A program made the translations under genes and the position numbers. 41,973 bases of DNA from Chryseosolibacter indicum. GTDB taxonomy: Bacteria > Bacteroidota > Bacteroidia > Cytophagales > Cyclobacteriaceae. This document shows positions 32,477 through 41,973 of this stretch, one piece after another; position 1 is the stretch's first letter; each line of letters begins with the position of its first letter. The DNA lies in contig NZ_JAHESD010000053.1 in assembly GCF_018598585.1 (NCBI RefSeq), forward strand, positions 1 to 41,973, in the 5' to 3' direction. The notes beneath the pieces are model-generated. The model searched no databases, had not been told where the DNA came from, and saw nothing but the letters and a program-made list of their open reading frames with translations.

Positions 32477-35050
32477 ATGAAAGCATACTTCCTTATACCG
32501 GTATTGTTTATTGCTTTCAATGGTTACTCACAAGTTCAGGAAACAGATAGTCTTGAATTATTACTGAAACGCGCAAAGTCAAATACTGAGAAGGTAGACT
32601 TATATAACCAACTGGCCGCAACAGCATACAATTATAATTTAGATAAAGCTTATGCATATGCCCAGGAGGCTCATCGAATAGCGGAAGCAGAAAATTATAT
32701 CACGGGTTTAAGGTACGCACTTATTTACGAAGCAATTTATTATTATGCGAATAGTAAATATACAGAAGCGCTTGGCCTGCTCAAAAGGTGCGCGAAATAC
32801 AAGATAGAAGAAGATGACGAGGTTAAGGTCTATCAATTGTTAATGAGCGGAAATGTATTTCAGTCTTTAGCCCAGTACGATTCTTCTGAGTTCTACTTTA
32901 AAAGCGCACTATCAGTTCAATCTGGTATTAGGAATGAAAAATATAAGGCTTATGCCTTAAAATGTACGGCACGGCTTTATGTAATTCTTTGGAAAAACGA
33001 GGAAGCCTTACAATACCTTTCAGAAGCGTTAACATTATATCAGCAGAAGAAAAACCAACGTGCGATAGCAGATACATGGTTTTCAATGGGAGAGGTGAAA
33101 CACAACCTGGAGGAGTTTGAAAAAGCACACGAATACGTTGATAATGGATGCAACATTGGGGCAGGCTTGAACGATAAATTTTTGAATCTTTATTGTTATA
33201 TCAATAGAGGTGAGCTGCAATTTGATAAAGGAAACTACCATGAGGCACTGAAAAGTTTGTTAATGGCTATTGATTTAATAGGAGGTCTGAATATGCCAGC
33301 GGTTCAGACAAGGCTTTATCGTGACATTGGCAATGTTTACGAAGGGTTAAGTCAGAATGAGATCGCTCTCAAATACTATTTAGAAGCGCTTAAGATTGCC
33401 GAACGTATAGGAGAGAAGTATGAGATTGCAAAGGTACTAAGTGGTATAGGATCAATATACAAGAATCAACACAACTTCCACCTTGCCTTCGATTTTATAA
33501 ACAGATCATTGGCATTAAGAAAAGTGATTGGTGACTTACAAGGTACTGCTATATCATACAATATCAAAGGATCAGCTTTTCTACAGCAAAAGGAGTATGA
33601 CTCCGCTTTGGTTTACCTTAATAAGGCACTTGATATATCTAAGAGGATAGGTTATAAGCGAGGGACTTTTGATTGCCTCTACAATAAAGCTTTACTGCTG
33701 GAAGAACAGAAGCTTTACCGGGCAGCTTTACGAATGCAATCCGAAGCATTGTCTATTGAATATACAACTGGCAATACATATACCACAGGCTTGTCTTATA
33801 ATAGTATTGGTGGGCTTTATATAAAACTGGGAGATTATAAAAAAGCGTTGAAATATTTACAGGATGCAGAACGCTGTGCCGCCCAAAGCAAATCGCAGGT
33901 ACTTACAATGAATAACAATTACGCGTACGCTTTACTGTATGAAGCGGAAGGCAATTTCAAAAAGGCGCTTGACTATCATAAAGAATACGCGAAGCTAAAC
34001 GATAGCATTTACCTTGAGTCTGGTGTTGGAAAGCTTGCCGAGCTTCAAGCCCTGTACCAGGTAGAGAAAAAAGATCAGGAAATAGAATTGCTTAACCAGG
34101 GAAAACAGTTACAGGAAAAAGAGATAACACTTCAAAAAGCCCGAATTAAACAGCAAACAATTATTATATTTTCCGTTGTATGTGGGCTGATACTTTTGTT
34201 GTTGTTTACGTTCAAAACCTTTCAGTTCAATAAAAGAATGCAGAAAGCCAACCGGGAAATTCTTGAACAGAAGGAAGAGATCCAGGCACAGTCAGAAGAA
34301 TTGATAGAAGCAAACAGTACGATAGCCAGTATCAATAAAGACCTTGAAGTTAAAATTGAACAACGCACGCAGGCATTAACTCAGGCATATAAAGAACTCG
34401 ATACATTCTTCTACCGCGCCTCTCATGATTTCAGAAGACCTCTTACTACATTTCTGGGATTGGCCGAAGTAGCCAATATCACAGTTAAAGACCCAAATGC
34501 CCTCGAGTTGTTTGAGAAGGTAAAAGATACAGCAATTAATTTAGACAAGATGCTTGTGAAACTACAGTCGATTAGCGATCTCGGTTCGCAAGTGTTAATC
34601 TACAAAGAGGTTTTAATCAAAGAGATCTTTGACAGCGTTTGCAATAGCTTTAGGAATGATCTTAATCGTAAGAATATCATTGTGAATAGTGAAATCTTTC
34701 TGGTGGCACCACTTATCTCTTATCCTGCCTTGGTGAATATAATTATCGAGAATATGGTTGAAAACGCAGTACACTTCTGCGGTGAGTATGGTGCTTTTAT
34801 CAAACTGAAAGCATTTAACGATAGAGATGGTGTTACTATAGAGATTGAAGATAACGGTCAAGGGATTCAAAAGGAATACCTTGACCATATTTTTGATATG
34901 TACTACCGGGCTAATGAAAGATCCAAAGGAAATGGGCTTGGTCTTTACATTGTAAAAAAGGCTGTTGAAAGATTAAACGGTACTTTATCTGTTAAGAGCG
35001 CTTACGGTATTGGTTCAGTGTTTACGGTAACCATCCCAAACAAAGCCTAA
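32477..35050 (+). CDS. TPR-containing sensor histidine kinase
   Basis: This membrane sensor kinase of 857 residues has a signal peptide (about 1-18, ending GYSQ), a periplasmic superhelix of roughly ten TPR units (about 25-530), a membrane helix near 560-578 (IIIFSVVCGLILLLLFTF), a cytoplasmic coiled coil (EILEQKEEIQAQSEELIEAN) and a kinase core. The phospho-accepting residue is about His650 in SHDFRRPL. The ATP-binding domain has NIIIENMVENAVHF, EIEDNGQGI and KGNGLGLYIVKKAVERL. The ATG at 32477 is preferred over a TTG at 32468 because the signal peptide then starts directly with MKAYFL. No response regulator gene is adjacent, so it is an orphan kinase. Confidence 0.9.
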   Translation: MKAYFLIPVLFIAFNGYSQVQETDSLELLLKRAKSNTEKVDLYNQLAATAYNYNLDKAYAYAQEAHRIAEAENYITGLRYALIYEAIYYYANSKYTEALGLLKRCAKYKIEEDDEVKVYQLLMSGNVFQSLAQYDSSEFYFKSALSVQSGIRNEKYKAYALKCTARLYVILWKNEEALQYLSEALTLYQQKKNQRAIADTWFSMGEVKHNLEEFEKAHEYVDNGCNIGAGLNDKFLNLYCYINRGELQFDKGNYHEALKSLLMAIDLIGGLNMPAVQTRLYRDIGNVYEGLSQNEIALKYYLEALKIAERIGEKYEIAKVLSGIGSIYKNQHNFHLAFDFINRSLALRKVIGDLQGTAISYNIKGSAFLQQKEYDSALVYLNKALDISKRIGYKRGTFDCLYNKALLLEEQKLYRAALRMQSEALSIEYTTGNTYTTGLSYNSIGGLYIKLGDYKKALKYLQDAERCAAQSKSQVLTMNNNYAYALLYEAEGNFKKALDYHKEYAKLNDSIYLESGVGKLAELQALYQVEKKDQEIELLNQGKQLQEKEITLQKARIKQQTIIIFSVVCGLILLLLFTFKTFQFNKRMQKANREILEQKEEIQAQSEELIEANSTIASINKDLEVKIEQRTQALTQAYKELDTFFYRASHDFRRPLTTFLGLAEVANITVKDPNALELFEKVKDTAINLDKMLVKLQSISDLGSQVLIYKEVLIKEIFDSVCNSFRNDLNRKNIIVNSEIFLVAPLISYPALVNIIIENMVENAVHFCGEYGAFIKLKAFNDRDGVTIEIEDNGQGIQKEYLDHIFDMYYRANERSKGNGLGLYIVKKAVERLNGTLSVKSAYGIGSVFTVTIPNKA

Positions 35051-35070
35051 GCTACTATCGCTAGCTTTTT
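35049..35070 (+). terminator. Weak intrinsic terminator after the sensor kinase
   Basis: AAGCTA and TAGCTT form a 6-bp stem around a 7-base loop, followed by a T tract to 35070. It overlaps the kinase stop codon and the last codons of the convergent oxidoreductase gene. Confidence 0.45.
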
Positions 35071-36473
35071 ACATCAACTACTTTTGCCGTTTCCGGATCC
35101 CAATTGACTATCTTCTTATCGAATAGGCTTTTATTACTGGCAAGAGCGGGGCCTGCAGCACGCATGCTGAATATCGCATCTTCTTTTATCGGTGCTTTTT
35201 CACGAATACCTTTATAGAAGTTGATGTGATGATCAAGGCTTGCACTGTATTCTTCCGGTGCCTTGTATTCGGTTTCAGGCTGGATCATTTCCGGGGAGCC
35301 TGGTAAGTGAGTTTCGTTATACCATTTTTCGTATTCCTTCTGTTGCGCAGTGGTAAATGTATCGAAGGAGTCCCAGCCACCGTAGCCGGGATGTTTAGAT
35401 GTTTTATTGCGTTCTACCTTCAGCGAATTCCAGCCCAAAGTTATGACCCCATCTGTTCCTACCAGGCGCAACTTCTCATCGCCGCCACCTCCGTCAGCAA
35501 AGTTTACACGCGTTTGTAGTGTAAACGCAGGATGTTTATCGGTAGCAGGGTAATCGTATAAACCGCATATGATATCTGGAACGTCGCGTCCATCTTTCCA
35601 ATAGCGAAGTCCTCCGGTAGCATAAATCCTGTTTGGTCCCTTTGAGCTTGTTACAGTATGGAGTCCTGAAAACAAGTGAACGAAAAGATCTCCTGCTATG
35701 CCAGTGCCATAATCCTTGTAATTCCGCCATCTAAAAAATCTGACAGGGTCATAAGCTACCTTAGGAGCATCACCAATAAATGCATCCCAGTCTACAGTGC
35801 CCGCCTTTGCGTCGGTAGGGATAGAATATTGCCATGCACCCATACCTCCCTGCCGATCCATCCATGTTTCTACAAGCACCAGTTCTCCGATAACGCCTGA
35901 CTCAAAGATTTCTTTCGCTTTCAGGGTTACAATTGAACTTACACGTTGGCTCCCTACCTGAAATACTTTTCCTGTTTTCTTTTGCGTAGCAATTACTTCA
36001 GCACCTTCTTCAAGCTTATGTACCATGGGTTTCTCACAATATACGTGCTTACCTTTGTTCATTGCTTCAATGCTTATGCGATCATGCCAATGGTCTGAGG
36101 TGGCAATAACTACCGCGTCAATATCTTTTCTGTCTAATAGTTCACGATAGTTTTTTGTGACAAAGAGGTCTTTTCCAAAAAGCTCTTTCGCATGATCTAA
36201 CCTTCCTGAATATAGGTCGCAGACACCAACAAGCTTTACACCAGGAACCTGAAGTGCCGTATGGGCATTGTTAAAACCCATGATGCCCATACCAATGATA
36301 CCTAAATTTACCTGGTCATTGACGGAAAACCTCTTCCCGGCGAAACGATCAAAATCATTTGTAGAAATAAGCTCTGTTTTACGTGCAAGGGCAGGTGTAG
36401 AGCCTGCAATTATAGCCGTGCTGAAAGCTTTTTTGAGGAAACTTCTTCTGGATTTACTTTTATTACTATCCAT
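35061..36473 (-). CDS. Tat-exported Gfo/Idh/MocA oxidoreductase
   Basis: This NAD(P)-dependent sugar oxidoreductase or glycosidase-like enzyme has 470 residues. The N-terminus is a twin-arginine signal (SRRSFLKKAFSTAIIAG, residues about 8-24), so the protein is folded before export to the periplasm. The Rossmann domain has VNLGIIGMGIMGFNNAHTALQ, KLVGVCDLYSGR, and AVVIATSDHWHDRISIEAMNKGKHVYCEKPMVH with the family's EKP motif. Such exported members are abundant in Bacteroidota and act on carbohydrates, sometimes as glycosidases with NAD as cofactor. No sugar-uptake genes are adjacent, so the substrate is unknown. Confidence 0.88.
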   Translation of the reverse strand: MDSNKSKSRRSFLKKAFSTAIIAGSTPALARKTELISTNDFDRFAGKRFSVNDQVNLGIIGMGIMGFNNAHTALQVPGVKLVGVCDLYSGRLDHAKELFGKDLFVTKNYRELLDRKDIDAVVIATSDHWHDRISIEAMNKGKHVYCEKPMVHKLEEGAEVIATQKKTGKVFQVGSQRVSSIVTLKAKEIFESGVIGELVLVETWMDRQGGMGAWQYSIPTDAKAGTVDWDAFIGDAPKVAYDPVRFFRWRNYKDYGTGIAGDLFVHLFSGLHTVTSSKGPNRIYATGGLRYWKDGRDVPDIICGLYDYPATDKHPAFTLQTRVNFADGGGGDEKLRLVGTDGVITLGWNSLKVERNKTSKHPGYGGWDSFDTFTTAQQKEYEKWYNETHLPGSPEMIQPETEYKAPEEYSASLDHHINFYKGIREKAPIKEDAIFSMRAAGPALASNKSLFDKKIVNWDPETAKVVDVKS

Positions 36474-36587
36474 GGCGAATGATTGTTTTGGTAAGTAGTT
36501 AAATAAAGGTTTAGGAATATACGTTATTCAACATGAAAGCCAAACCCAATTTGCCTGAACAGCAGGGAGCAAAGGACATAAAACAAA

Positions 36588-36611
36588 AAAAGCGATGGCC
36601 GCATCGCTTTT
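36588..36611 (-). terminator. Intrinsic terminator of the histone H1-like gene
   Basis: A perfect 10-bp stem (AAAAGCGATG / CATCGCTTTT) with a 4-base loop lies 24 bases after the stop of the H1-like gene. On the - strand it runs into a T tract of seven, a strong rho-independent terminator. Confidence 0.8.
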
Positions 36612-36634
36612 AATAAAAAGATATCCGGTGCTAA

Positions 36635-37024
36635 CTACTCAGACTCATCGGTTTTTCCTTCTGACAGTGAAGTAGAGTCCATTACTCCAAATAGTGAAGT
36701 TTGAGCAGGAGCAGCTTGTGTTGCAGACTCTGATGCCGGAGTTGGTGCTGGTGTAGCTTTTCTTGGTGCTGAAGCTTTTTTAGGAGTTGCCTTTTTTGCA
36801 GTTTTCTTAGGAGCTGCCTTCTTCGCAGCTTTCTTAGGAGCTGATTTCTTTGCGGCTTTTTTAGGAGCACTCTTCTTTGCTACTTTTTTTGCAGCCTTTT
36901 TAGGAGCCTTCTTTGCAGCTTTCTTAGGAGCTTTTTTCGCAGCCTTCTTCGCTACCTTTTTGGCCGATTTTTTCGCAGCCTTCTTCGGTGCTTTCTTAGC
37001 AGCTTTCTTCGCTTTTTTTGCCAT
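36635..37024 (-). CDS. Histone H1-like Lys/Ala-rich DNA-binding protein
   Basis: The protein of 129 residues is made almost entirely of KKAAKKAPKKAAKK-type units up to about residue 90. It resembles the C-terminal domain of eukaryotic H1 and bacterial Hc1/AlgP-like proteins, and should bind and compact DNA non-specifically by charge. The last 35-40 residues differ: a Pro/Ala/Ser/Gln linker, then QTSLFGVMDS and an acidic end (GKTDESE). QTSLF resembles the sliding-clamp-binding motif QLSLF, which would be unusual in this family. The repeats are encoded by similar but not identical codons. The first Met is at 37024, and a strong terminator follows the gene. Confidence 0.82.
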   Translation of the reverse strand: MAKKAKKAAKKAPKKAAKKSAKKVAKKAAKKAPKKAAKKAPKKAAKKVAKKSAPKKAAKKSAPKKAAKKAAPKKTAKKATPKKASAPRKATPAPTPASESATQAAPAQTSLFGVMDSTSLSEGKTDESE

Positions 37025-37230
37025 AGCTTAGATTGGTTTTATGTTTATTACAGATTTGAATGAGTTACAAATGTTCGAATATAAAATCGTTTATGCACTA
37101 AATTTAATTAAGAGATTGACTTTCCAATAATTTGACGTTAAAAATATTTCGAAGAAAGCTTTATTTCTCAGGATAAATGTTTAAAACCTTACGCATACAA
37201 TGCACCTCTTATTGTTGAAGAGAACGCTAT

Positions 37231-37262
37231 AAAAAAAGAAAGGCAAGCTTTATAGCCTGCCT
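37231..37262 (-). terminator. Intrinsic terminator of the ABC-F gene
   Basis: On the - strand AGGCAGGC and GCTTGCCT pair (8 bp with one G-T) around a 6-base loop, followed by TTC and a run of seven T. It lies 22 bases after the ABC-F stop. The rest of the 260-base gap up to the H1-like gene is AT-rich without a clear element. Confidence 0.75.
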
Positions 37263-37284
37263 CCCTCTTCTAAGAAACCGAAGA

Positions 37285-38919
<1,635 letters not shown>

Positions 38920-39047
38920 TCAGCTGCAAAGGTAACTATTTCAATGCAGCGAACAATTAACACATAATTGACATTGCGGTTAAAAAGTTCAATAGAGATG
39001 AGCCACCACTCACCTGATGAATGTTCAGGGATAGACAGATGAATGAT

Positions 39048-39758
39048 TTAAACCGGCTTGGTCTTTTCAGTGCTCAGCAACGCCTGAATATCTTTGTCGG
39101 GCCCGATATTTCGCATTTGTTGCTCTACCCATGGATATCTTCGCTGAACCGCCTTTGACACTGGTTTTACAGTGTACTTTTTAGGATTGGGAAGACAGGC
39201 AGCTATTTTTGCCGCTTCAGTACGGGTTAACTTTTTAGCGCTTTTCTTAAAATAGGCTTTTGATGCAGCTTCAATTCCAAATACACCTTTGCCCATCTCC
39301 GATACGTTGAGATATACTTCAAGAATTCTCTTTTTCCCCCATACCAGCTCAATCATGAAGGTAAAATACACCTCAAGTCCTTTTCTGAACCACGATCTTC
39401 CATTCCAGAGAAATACGTTCTTGGCTACCTGCTGACTGATGGTTGAGGCTCCTCTTATTTTTGTAGGCTTCTTTTCATTGTGTTTCAGTGCTTTTTCTAT
39501 GCTCTTCCAATCAAATCCATTATGCACAGGAAAAAGCTGATCTTCAGCCGCCATTACAGCAAGGCCTGCATTTGGCGAGATCTCCGAAAACGATACGTAA
39601 TCACGTTTTAATCCATGTCCGCTTATCCAGCTACCGAGTTGAATAACCGTAACGGGAGGGAAGACCCATTTCAGGACAATGATGTAAATAAGTTGAGCGA
39701 TGAAGAGGATAAGAACTACTCTTTTGATCAGTTGCCAACTGCGTTGCAGAATACTCAT
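39048..39758 (-). CDS. mtgA: Monofunctional biosynthetic peptidoglycan transglycosylase
   Basis: This GT51 transglycosylase of 236 residues polymerises lipid II into glycan strands at the outer face of the inner membrane. It has one N-terminal membrane helix at about 13-30, then the five GT51 motifs: AAEDQLFPVHNGFDWKSIEKA with the catalytic glutamate, KIRGASTISQQVAKNVFLW, RKGLEVYFTFMIE, KKRILEVYLNVSEMG with the second glutamate, and GVFGIEAASKAYFKKSAKKLT. There is no penicillin-binding transpeptidase domain, so it is MtgA rather than a class A PBP. Confidence 0.94.
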   Translation of the reverse strand: MSILQRSWQLIKRVVLILFIAQLIYIIVLKWVFPPVTVIQLGSWISGHGLKRDYVSFSEISPNAGLAVMAAEDQLFPVHNGFDWKSIEKALKHNEKKPTKIRGASTISQQVAKNVFLWNGRSWFRKGLEVYFTFMIELVWGKKRILEVYLNVSEMGKGVFGIEAASKAYFKKSAKKLTRTEAAKIAACLPNPKKYTVKPVSKAVQRRYPWVEQQMRNIGPDKDIQALLSTEKTKPV

Positions 39759-39830
39759 GGATTACTAAGCTAGGGGAATACAAAAATATAAAAACCTGTA
39801 TTATTGTGATGTTATTTCATCCTTACCGTC

Positions 39831-40721
39831 ATGAAATTTTGTTATTCGTTGATATTGTTCGCTTTCATTACAGCGAATGTCGCCGGACAGTCCAAAGCGC
39901 TTGTATTGCAAACCGATTTCGGTACTAAAGACGGGGCCGTGGCTGCGATGAAGGGAGTAGCTTTCGGTGTTTCTCCTGAAATTAAGATCTTTGATCTTAC
40001 CCATGAGATTCCTGCCTTTAATATTTGGGAGGGGGCTTACCGGTTAAATCAAACAGCGCAATATTGGCCGAAGGGAACTGCGTTTGTATCCGTTGTTGAT
40101 CCTGGCGTAGGCTCATCCCGTAAATCGATTGTAGTAAAGACAAAAACAGGACACTTTATTGTAACACCCGATAACGGAACTGTAACCCTCATCGCCGAAT
40201 CATTGGGTATCGATCAGGTAAGGGAAATCGATGAATCTAAAAACAGGTTAAAAAACTCTTATGATTCCTATACCTTTCACGGGCGTGATGTATACGCATA
40301 CACTGGTGCAAGATTAGCGGCAGGTGTTATTAAGTTTGAAGAAGTAGGGAAACCGTTGGAAGGAGATATTGTAAGACTACCTTATAAGAAGCCCGTGTTT
40401 GAAAATGGCATTATAACAGGAATAATTGATGCTCTTGATGTACAGTACGGTAACGTATGGACCAATATTGACCAGGTTACATTTAAGAAACTGGGAATTG
40501 ACTATGGACAAAAGGTTAGGATACAGATCATTCATCTCAATGAAGTAAAGTTTGATGAAGCAGTGTTGTTCGGAAAAACATTTTCTGACGTAAAAGAGGG
40601 AGACCCTGTAGCCTATGTTAACAGTTTGTTGCATTTCTCCGTGGGCATTAACATGGATAATTTTGCTGAGCGCCACAACATAAAAAGCGGAGGCGATTGG
40701 ATAATTACCTTGCGCAGATAA
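39831..40721 (+). CDS. SAM hydroxide adenosyltransferase (DUF62 family) with signal peptide
   Basis: This family hydrolyses S-adenosylmethionine to adenosine and methionine and is related to fluorinase and chlorinase. After a signal peptide (about 1-20, ending ANVAGQ), the family motifs follow: LQTDFGTKDG with D29, DLTHEIP at 55-61, DPGVG at 90-94, PDNG at 113-116, and TFHGRD with H150. The hydroxide-activating triad Asp-Arg-His can be placed at D90, R97 and H150, with nearly the spacing of the archaeal enzyme. The 296 residues are normal for the family plus the signal. Export to the periplasm is unexpected for a SAM-consuming enzyme. The CadD-like gene follows after 3 bases, an operon. Confidence 0.87.
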   Translation: MKFCYSLILFAFITANVAGQSKALVLQTDFGTKDGAVAAMKGVAFGVSPEIKIFDLTHEIPAFNIWEGAYRLNQTAQYWPKGTAFVSVVDPGVGSSRKSIVVKTKTGHFIVTPDNGTVTLIAESLGIDQVREIDESKNRLKNSYDSYTFHGRDVYAYTGARLAAGVIKFEEVGKPLEGDIVRLPYKKPVFENGIITGIIDALDVQYGNVWTNIDQVTFKKLGIDYGQKVRIQIIHLNEVKFDEAVLFGKTFSDVKEGDPVAYVNSLLHFSVGINMDNFAERHNIKSGGDWIITLRR

Positions 40722-40724
40722 ATA

Positions 40725-41294
40725 ATGGTTTCACATCTGCTTACCGCGTTGATCACCTTTGCTATTACCAACATTGATGATCTTTTAATCCTGAGCGTTT
40801 ATTTCGCTACCAATCAATTTAAAACAAGACAAATAGTAATCGGCCAGTTTGCTGGTATCGCTGTCCTGATCGTCATTAGCCTTACTGCTTTGTTTATCGG
40901 TTTAATCCTGAACGAAAGATACCTGAGCTTGCTCGGCTTGTTCCCCATCTTGCTGGGCATTAAGGGCTTGGTTAACCTAAAACAACAGGACGACGAAGCA
41001 GATCGGTTGCAGTCCAGAAGCAGGATAGGGTTTGTATCGGTAGCATTGGTAACAATAGCGAATGGGGGAGATAACATAGGAGTGTATGCACCCTTGTTTG
41101 CGAACACCGATCGGTCTGTTATTCCTGTTTATATACTTTCCTTTTTATTCCTTACGGGATTGTGGTGTCTTGGTGGATATCTTCTGGTATCACACCCAAA
41201 AGTAAAAGAAACCTTTTCACGATGGGGAAGACTTGCACTGCCAGTATTCCTGATTGCTCTGGGCATCTATATCTGTAAAGATTTCTTCATTTAG
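40725..41294 (+). CDS. CadD-like cadmium resistance transporter
   Basis: This membrane protein of 189 residues has about five or six helices. It matches the CadD family by ITFAITNIDDLLILSVYF near residues 10-27, FAGIAVLIVISL, LLGLFPILLGIKGL, TIANGGDNIGVYAPLFA and a final ALPVFLIALGIYIC. The paired acidic motifs NIDD and GGDN are characteristic of CadD and related LysE-superfamily exporters. CadD gives cadmium resistance in staphylococci. The substrate here is not certain and could be another cation or small molecule. The 3-base spacing from the SAM hydrolase gene suggests co-expression. Confidence 0.82.
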   Translation: MVSHLLTALITFAITNIDDLLILSVYFATNQFKTRQIVIGQFAGIAVLIVISLTALFIGLILNERYLSLLGLFPILLGIKGLVNLKQQDDEADRLQSRSRIGFVSVALVTIANGGDNIGVYAPLFANTDRSVIPVYILSFLFLTGLWCLGGYLLVSHPKVKETFSRWGRLALPVFLIALGIYICKDFFI

Positions 41295-41324
41295 CCCCTC
41301 GTTCTCTTTTGGTTTCTCAAGGGG

Positions 41325-41376
41325 ACCAGGACAAACAATCTGAAGGTTTAAATACGCTTCAGATTGTTCACCTGGT
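41325..41376. repeat. Long imperfect hairpin between convergent genes
   Basis: AACAATCTGAAG (41334-41345) pairs perfectly with CTTCAGATTGTT (41357-41368) around an 11-base loop. The outer arms ACCAGG (41325-41330) and CCTGGT (41371-41376) extend it after a small internal loop, giving 18 base pairs in all. It sits 7 bases from the permease stop and 30 from the CadD-like stop. There is no T tract, so it may be a bidirectional transcript-end structure rather than a classic terminator. Confidence 0.55.
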
Positions 41377-41382
41377 AGGCTT

Positions 41383-41973
41383 CTATTCCGAACGTAAGGA
41401 GTTTACAGGGTTTGCACTGGCAGACCTGAACGATCGGTACCCCACGGTAAGAAAAGCTATTACAAATGTTGACCCCAATGCTGTAAGGAAAACAACAGGA
41501 CCTAGTGAAATGCGGTATGCAAATTCCTGGAGAACCGTGTGCATCAGGAAGCCCGCAGCAGGTGCAGCCAGTAAGAAGGCGATCAACAACAGTTTTACAA
41601 ATTCCTTTGAGAATAGCAACATGATGCTTTCTACCGATGCGCCAAGCACTTTTCTCAAGCCTATTTCTTTTGTCTTGCGATTCGCCATAAACGTTACCAG
41701 TCCAAACAGCCCGAGACAACCAATGAAGACTGCTATAAATGAAAAAATATTTAGCAAGGTTGTCATCTTCCGGTCACCACGATATAAATTATAAATCTGT
41801 TGATCGAGAAAAGTGTAACTGAAGATATATTCCGGGTAAGCCTGTATCCATTTAGCCTTAATGCCTTCAAGTGCTTCATCGATGTTGGCCGATCTTAATT
41901 TGATAGACATGTTGCGGAAATCACTTGCTTTTGTGAAAAGGACAAGTGGCTCAATGGGTTTTTCAAGTGAGGT
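41383..41973 (-). CDS. MacB/FtsX-type ABC transporter permease, C-terminal part (partial)
   Basis: The frame is open to the right edge, so only about the last 196 residues are seen. The fragment has the periplasmic end of the domain (EGIKAKWIQAYPEYIFSYTFLDQQI), then FtsX-like membrane helices: LLNIFSFIAVFIGCLGLFGLVTFMA, the conserved cytoplasmic turn NRKTKEIGLRKVLGAS, LFSKEFVKLLLIAFLLAAPAAGFLM and ALGSTFVIAFLTVGYRSFRSA, ending in NPVNSLRSE. This is the typical C-terminus of the long MacB-like permeases of Bacteroidota, which have two FtsX domains and one periplasmic core each. An ATP at 41910 is not the real start, as coding continues upstream without a break. The substrate is unknown. Confidence 0.88.
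   Translation of the reverse strand, partial: TSLEKPIEPLVLFTKASDFRNMSIKLRSANIDEALEGIKAKWIQAYPEYIFSYTFLDQQIYNLYRGDRKMTTLLNIFSFIAVFIGCLGLFGLVTFMANRKTKEIGLRKVLGASVESIMLLFSKEFVKLLLIAFLLAAPAAGFLMHTVLQEFAYRISLGPVVFLTALGSTFVIAFLTVGYRSFRSASANPVNSLRSE

Noticed and set aside
36682-36870. A second frame rich in Leu, Lys and Gln inside the H1-like gene
   Set aside because: It comes from the low-complexity repeat read in another frame. The Lys/Ala-rich frame with a Met start and a terminator behind it is the real one.
40377-40676. A 99-residue frame on the - strand in the SAM hydrolase gene
   Set aside because: It is antisense to a gene with clear DUF62 motifs and has no family features.
41309-41794. 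A 161-residue open frame on the + strand
   Set aside because: It lies antisense to the FtsX-type permease, whose family motifs are clear, so it is a shadow frame.

Overview
The window looks like a chromosome segment of a Bacteroidota bacterium, most likely of the Cytophagales or a close relative. The evidence is moderately AT-rich DNA, a type IX secretion (T9SS) C-terminal signal, an exosortase of the XrtF type with its partner membrane protein, a DUF6089-like barrel, a TPR-fused sensor kinase, and TAnnTTTG-like promoter elements. Many starts are TTG or GTG and few genes have a clear Shine-Dalgarno sequence. I saw no tRNA, rRNA, CRISPR array, insertion sequence or prophage gene.

Region 1 (1-14191, all on +) is the distal part of a surface polysaccharide locus. 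It holds a Wzy-like polymerase cut by the left edge, a GT4 glycosyltransferase, a WcaF-like acetyltransferase and a GT2 glycosyltransferase. Next come a heptanucleotide repeat array, a WbpV/WreQ-like SDR, a second degraded repeat array, a WecA/WbpL-like transferase, a PglC-like transferase, a PglD-like acetyltransferase and a PglE-like aminotransferase. The last part is the exosortase XrtF, its associated membrane protein, an 843-residue T9SS cargo, a 78-residue tripartite C-terminal-signal protein, and a PglF/WbpM-like 4,6-dehydratase. One dehydratase could feed two nucleotide sugars, UDP-diNAc-bacillosamine (PglE, PglD, PglC) and a QuiNAc/FucNAc-type sugar (WbpV-like, WbpL-like). The locus ends at strong terminators.

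Region 2 (14620-25272) is mostly housekeeping on both strands: an outer-membrane barrel, sucC, lolD-like, mtaB, a ureohydrolase, a SixA-like phosphatase, topA with a histone-like tail, a class III sirtuin, an SPFH protein and a TlpA-like thioredoxin.

Region 3 (25340-36473) holds an unrecognised exported protein with TPR-like helices, a DUF7832-like protein, a fused SpmA/SpmB protein and the gltA / acyl-CoA-binding protein / rsmE cluster. It also holds a prohibitin homologue, a TPR sensor histidine kinase and a Tat-exported Gfo/Idh/MocA oxidoreductase.

Region 4 (36588-41973) holds a histone H1-like protein with a possible sliding-clamp motif, a YbiT-like ABC-F ATPase, mtgA, an apparently exported SAM hydroxide adenosyltransferase, a CadD-like transporter and a MacB/FtsX-type permease cut by the right edge.

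The most interesting points are the XrtF module with its candidate minimal substrate, the paired initiating transferases fed by one dehydratase, and the two heptad arrays that flank the SDR gene and both begin exactly at stop codons.
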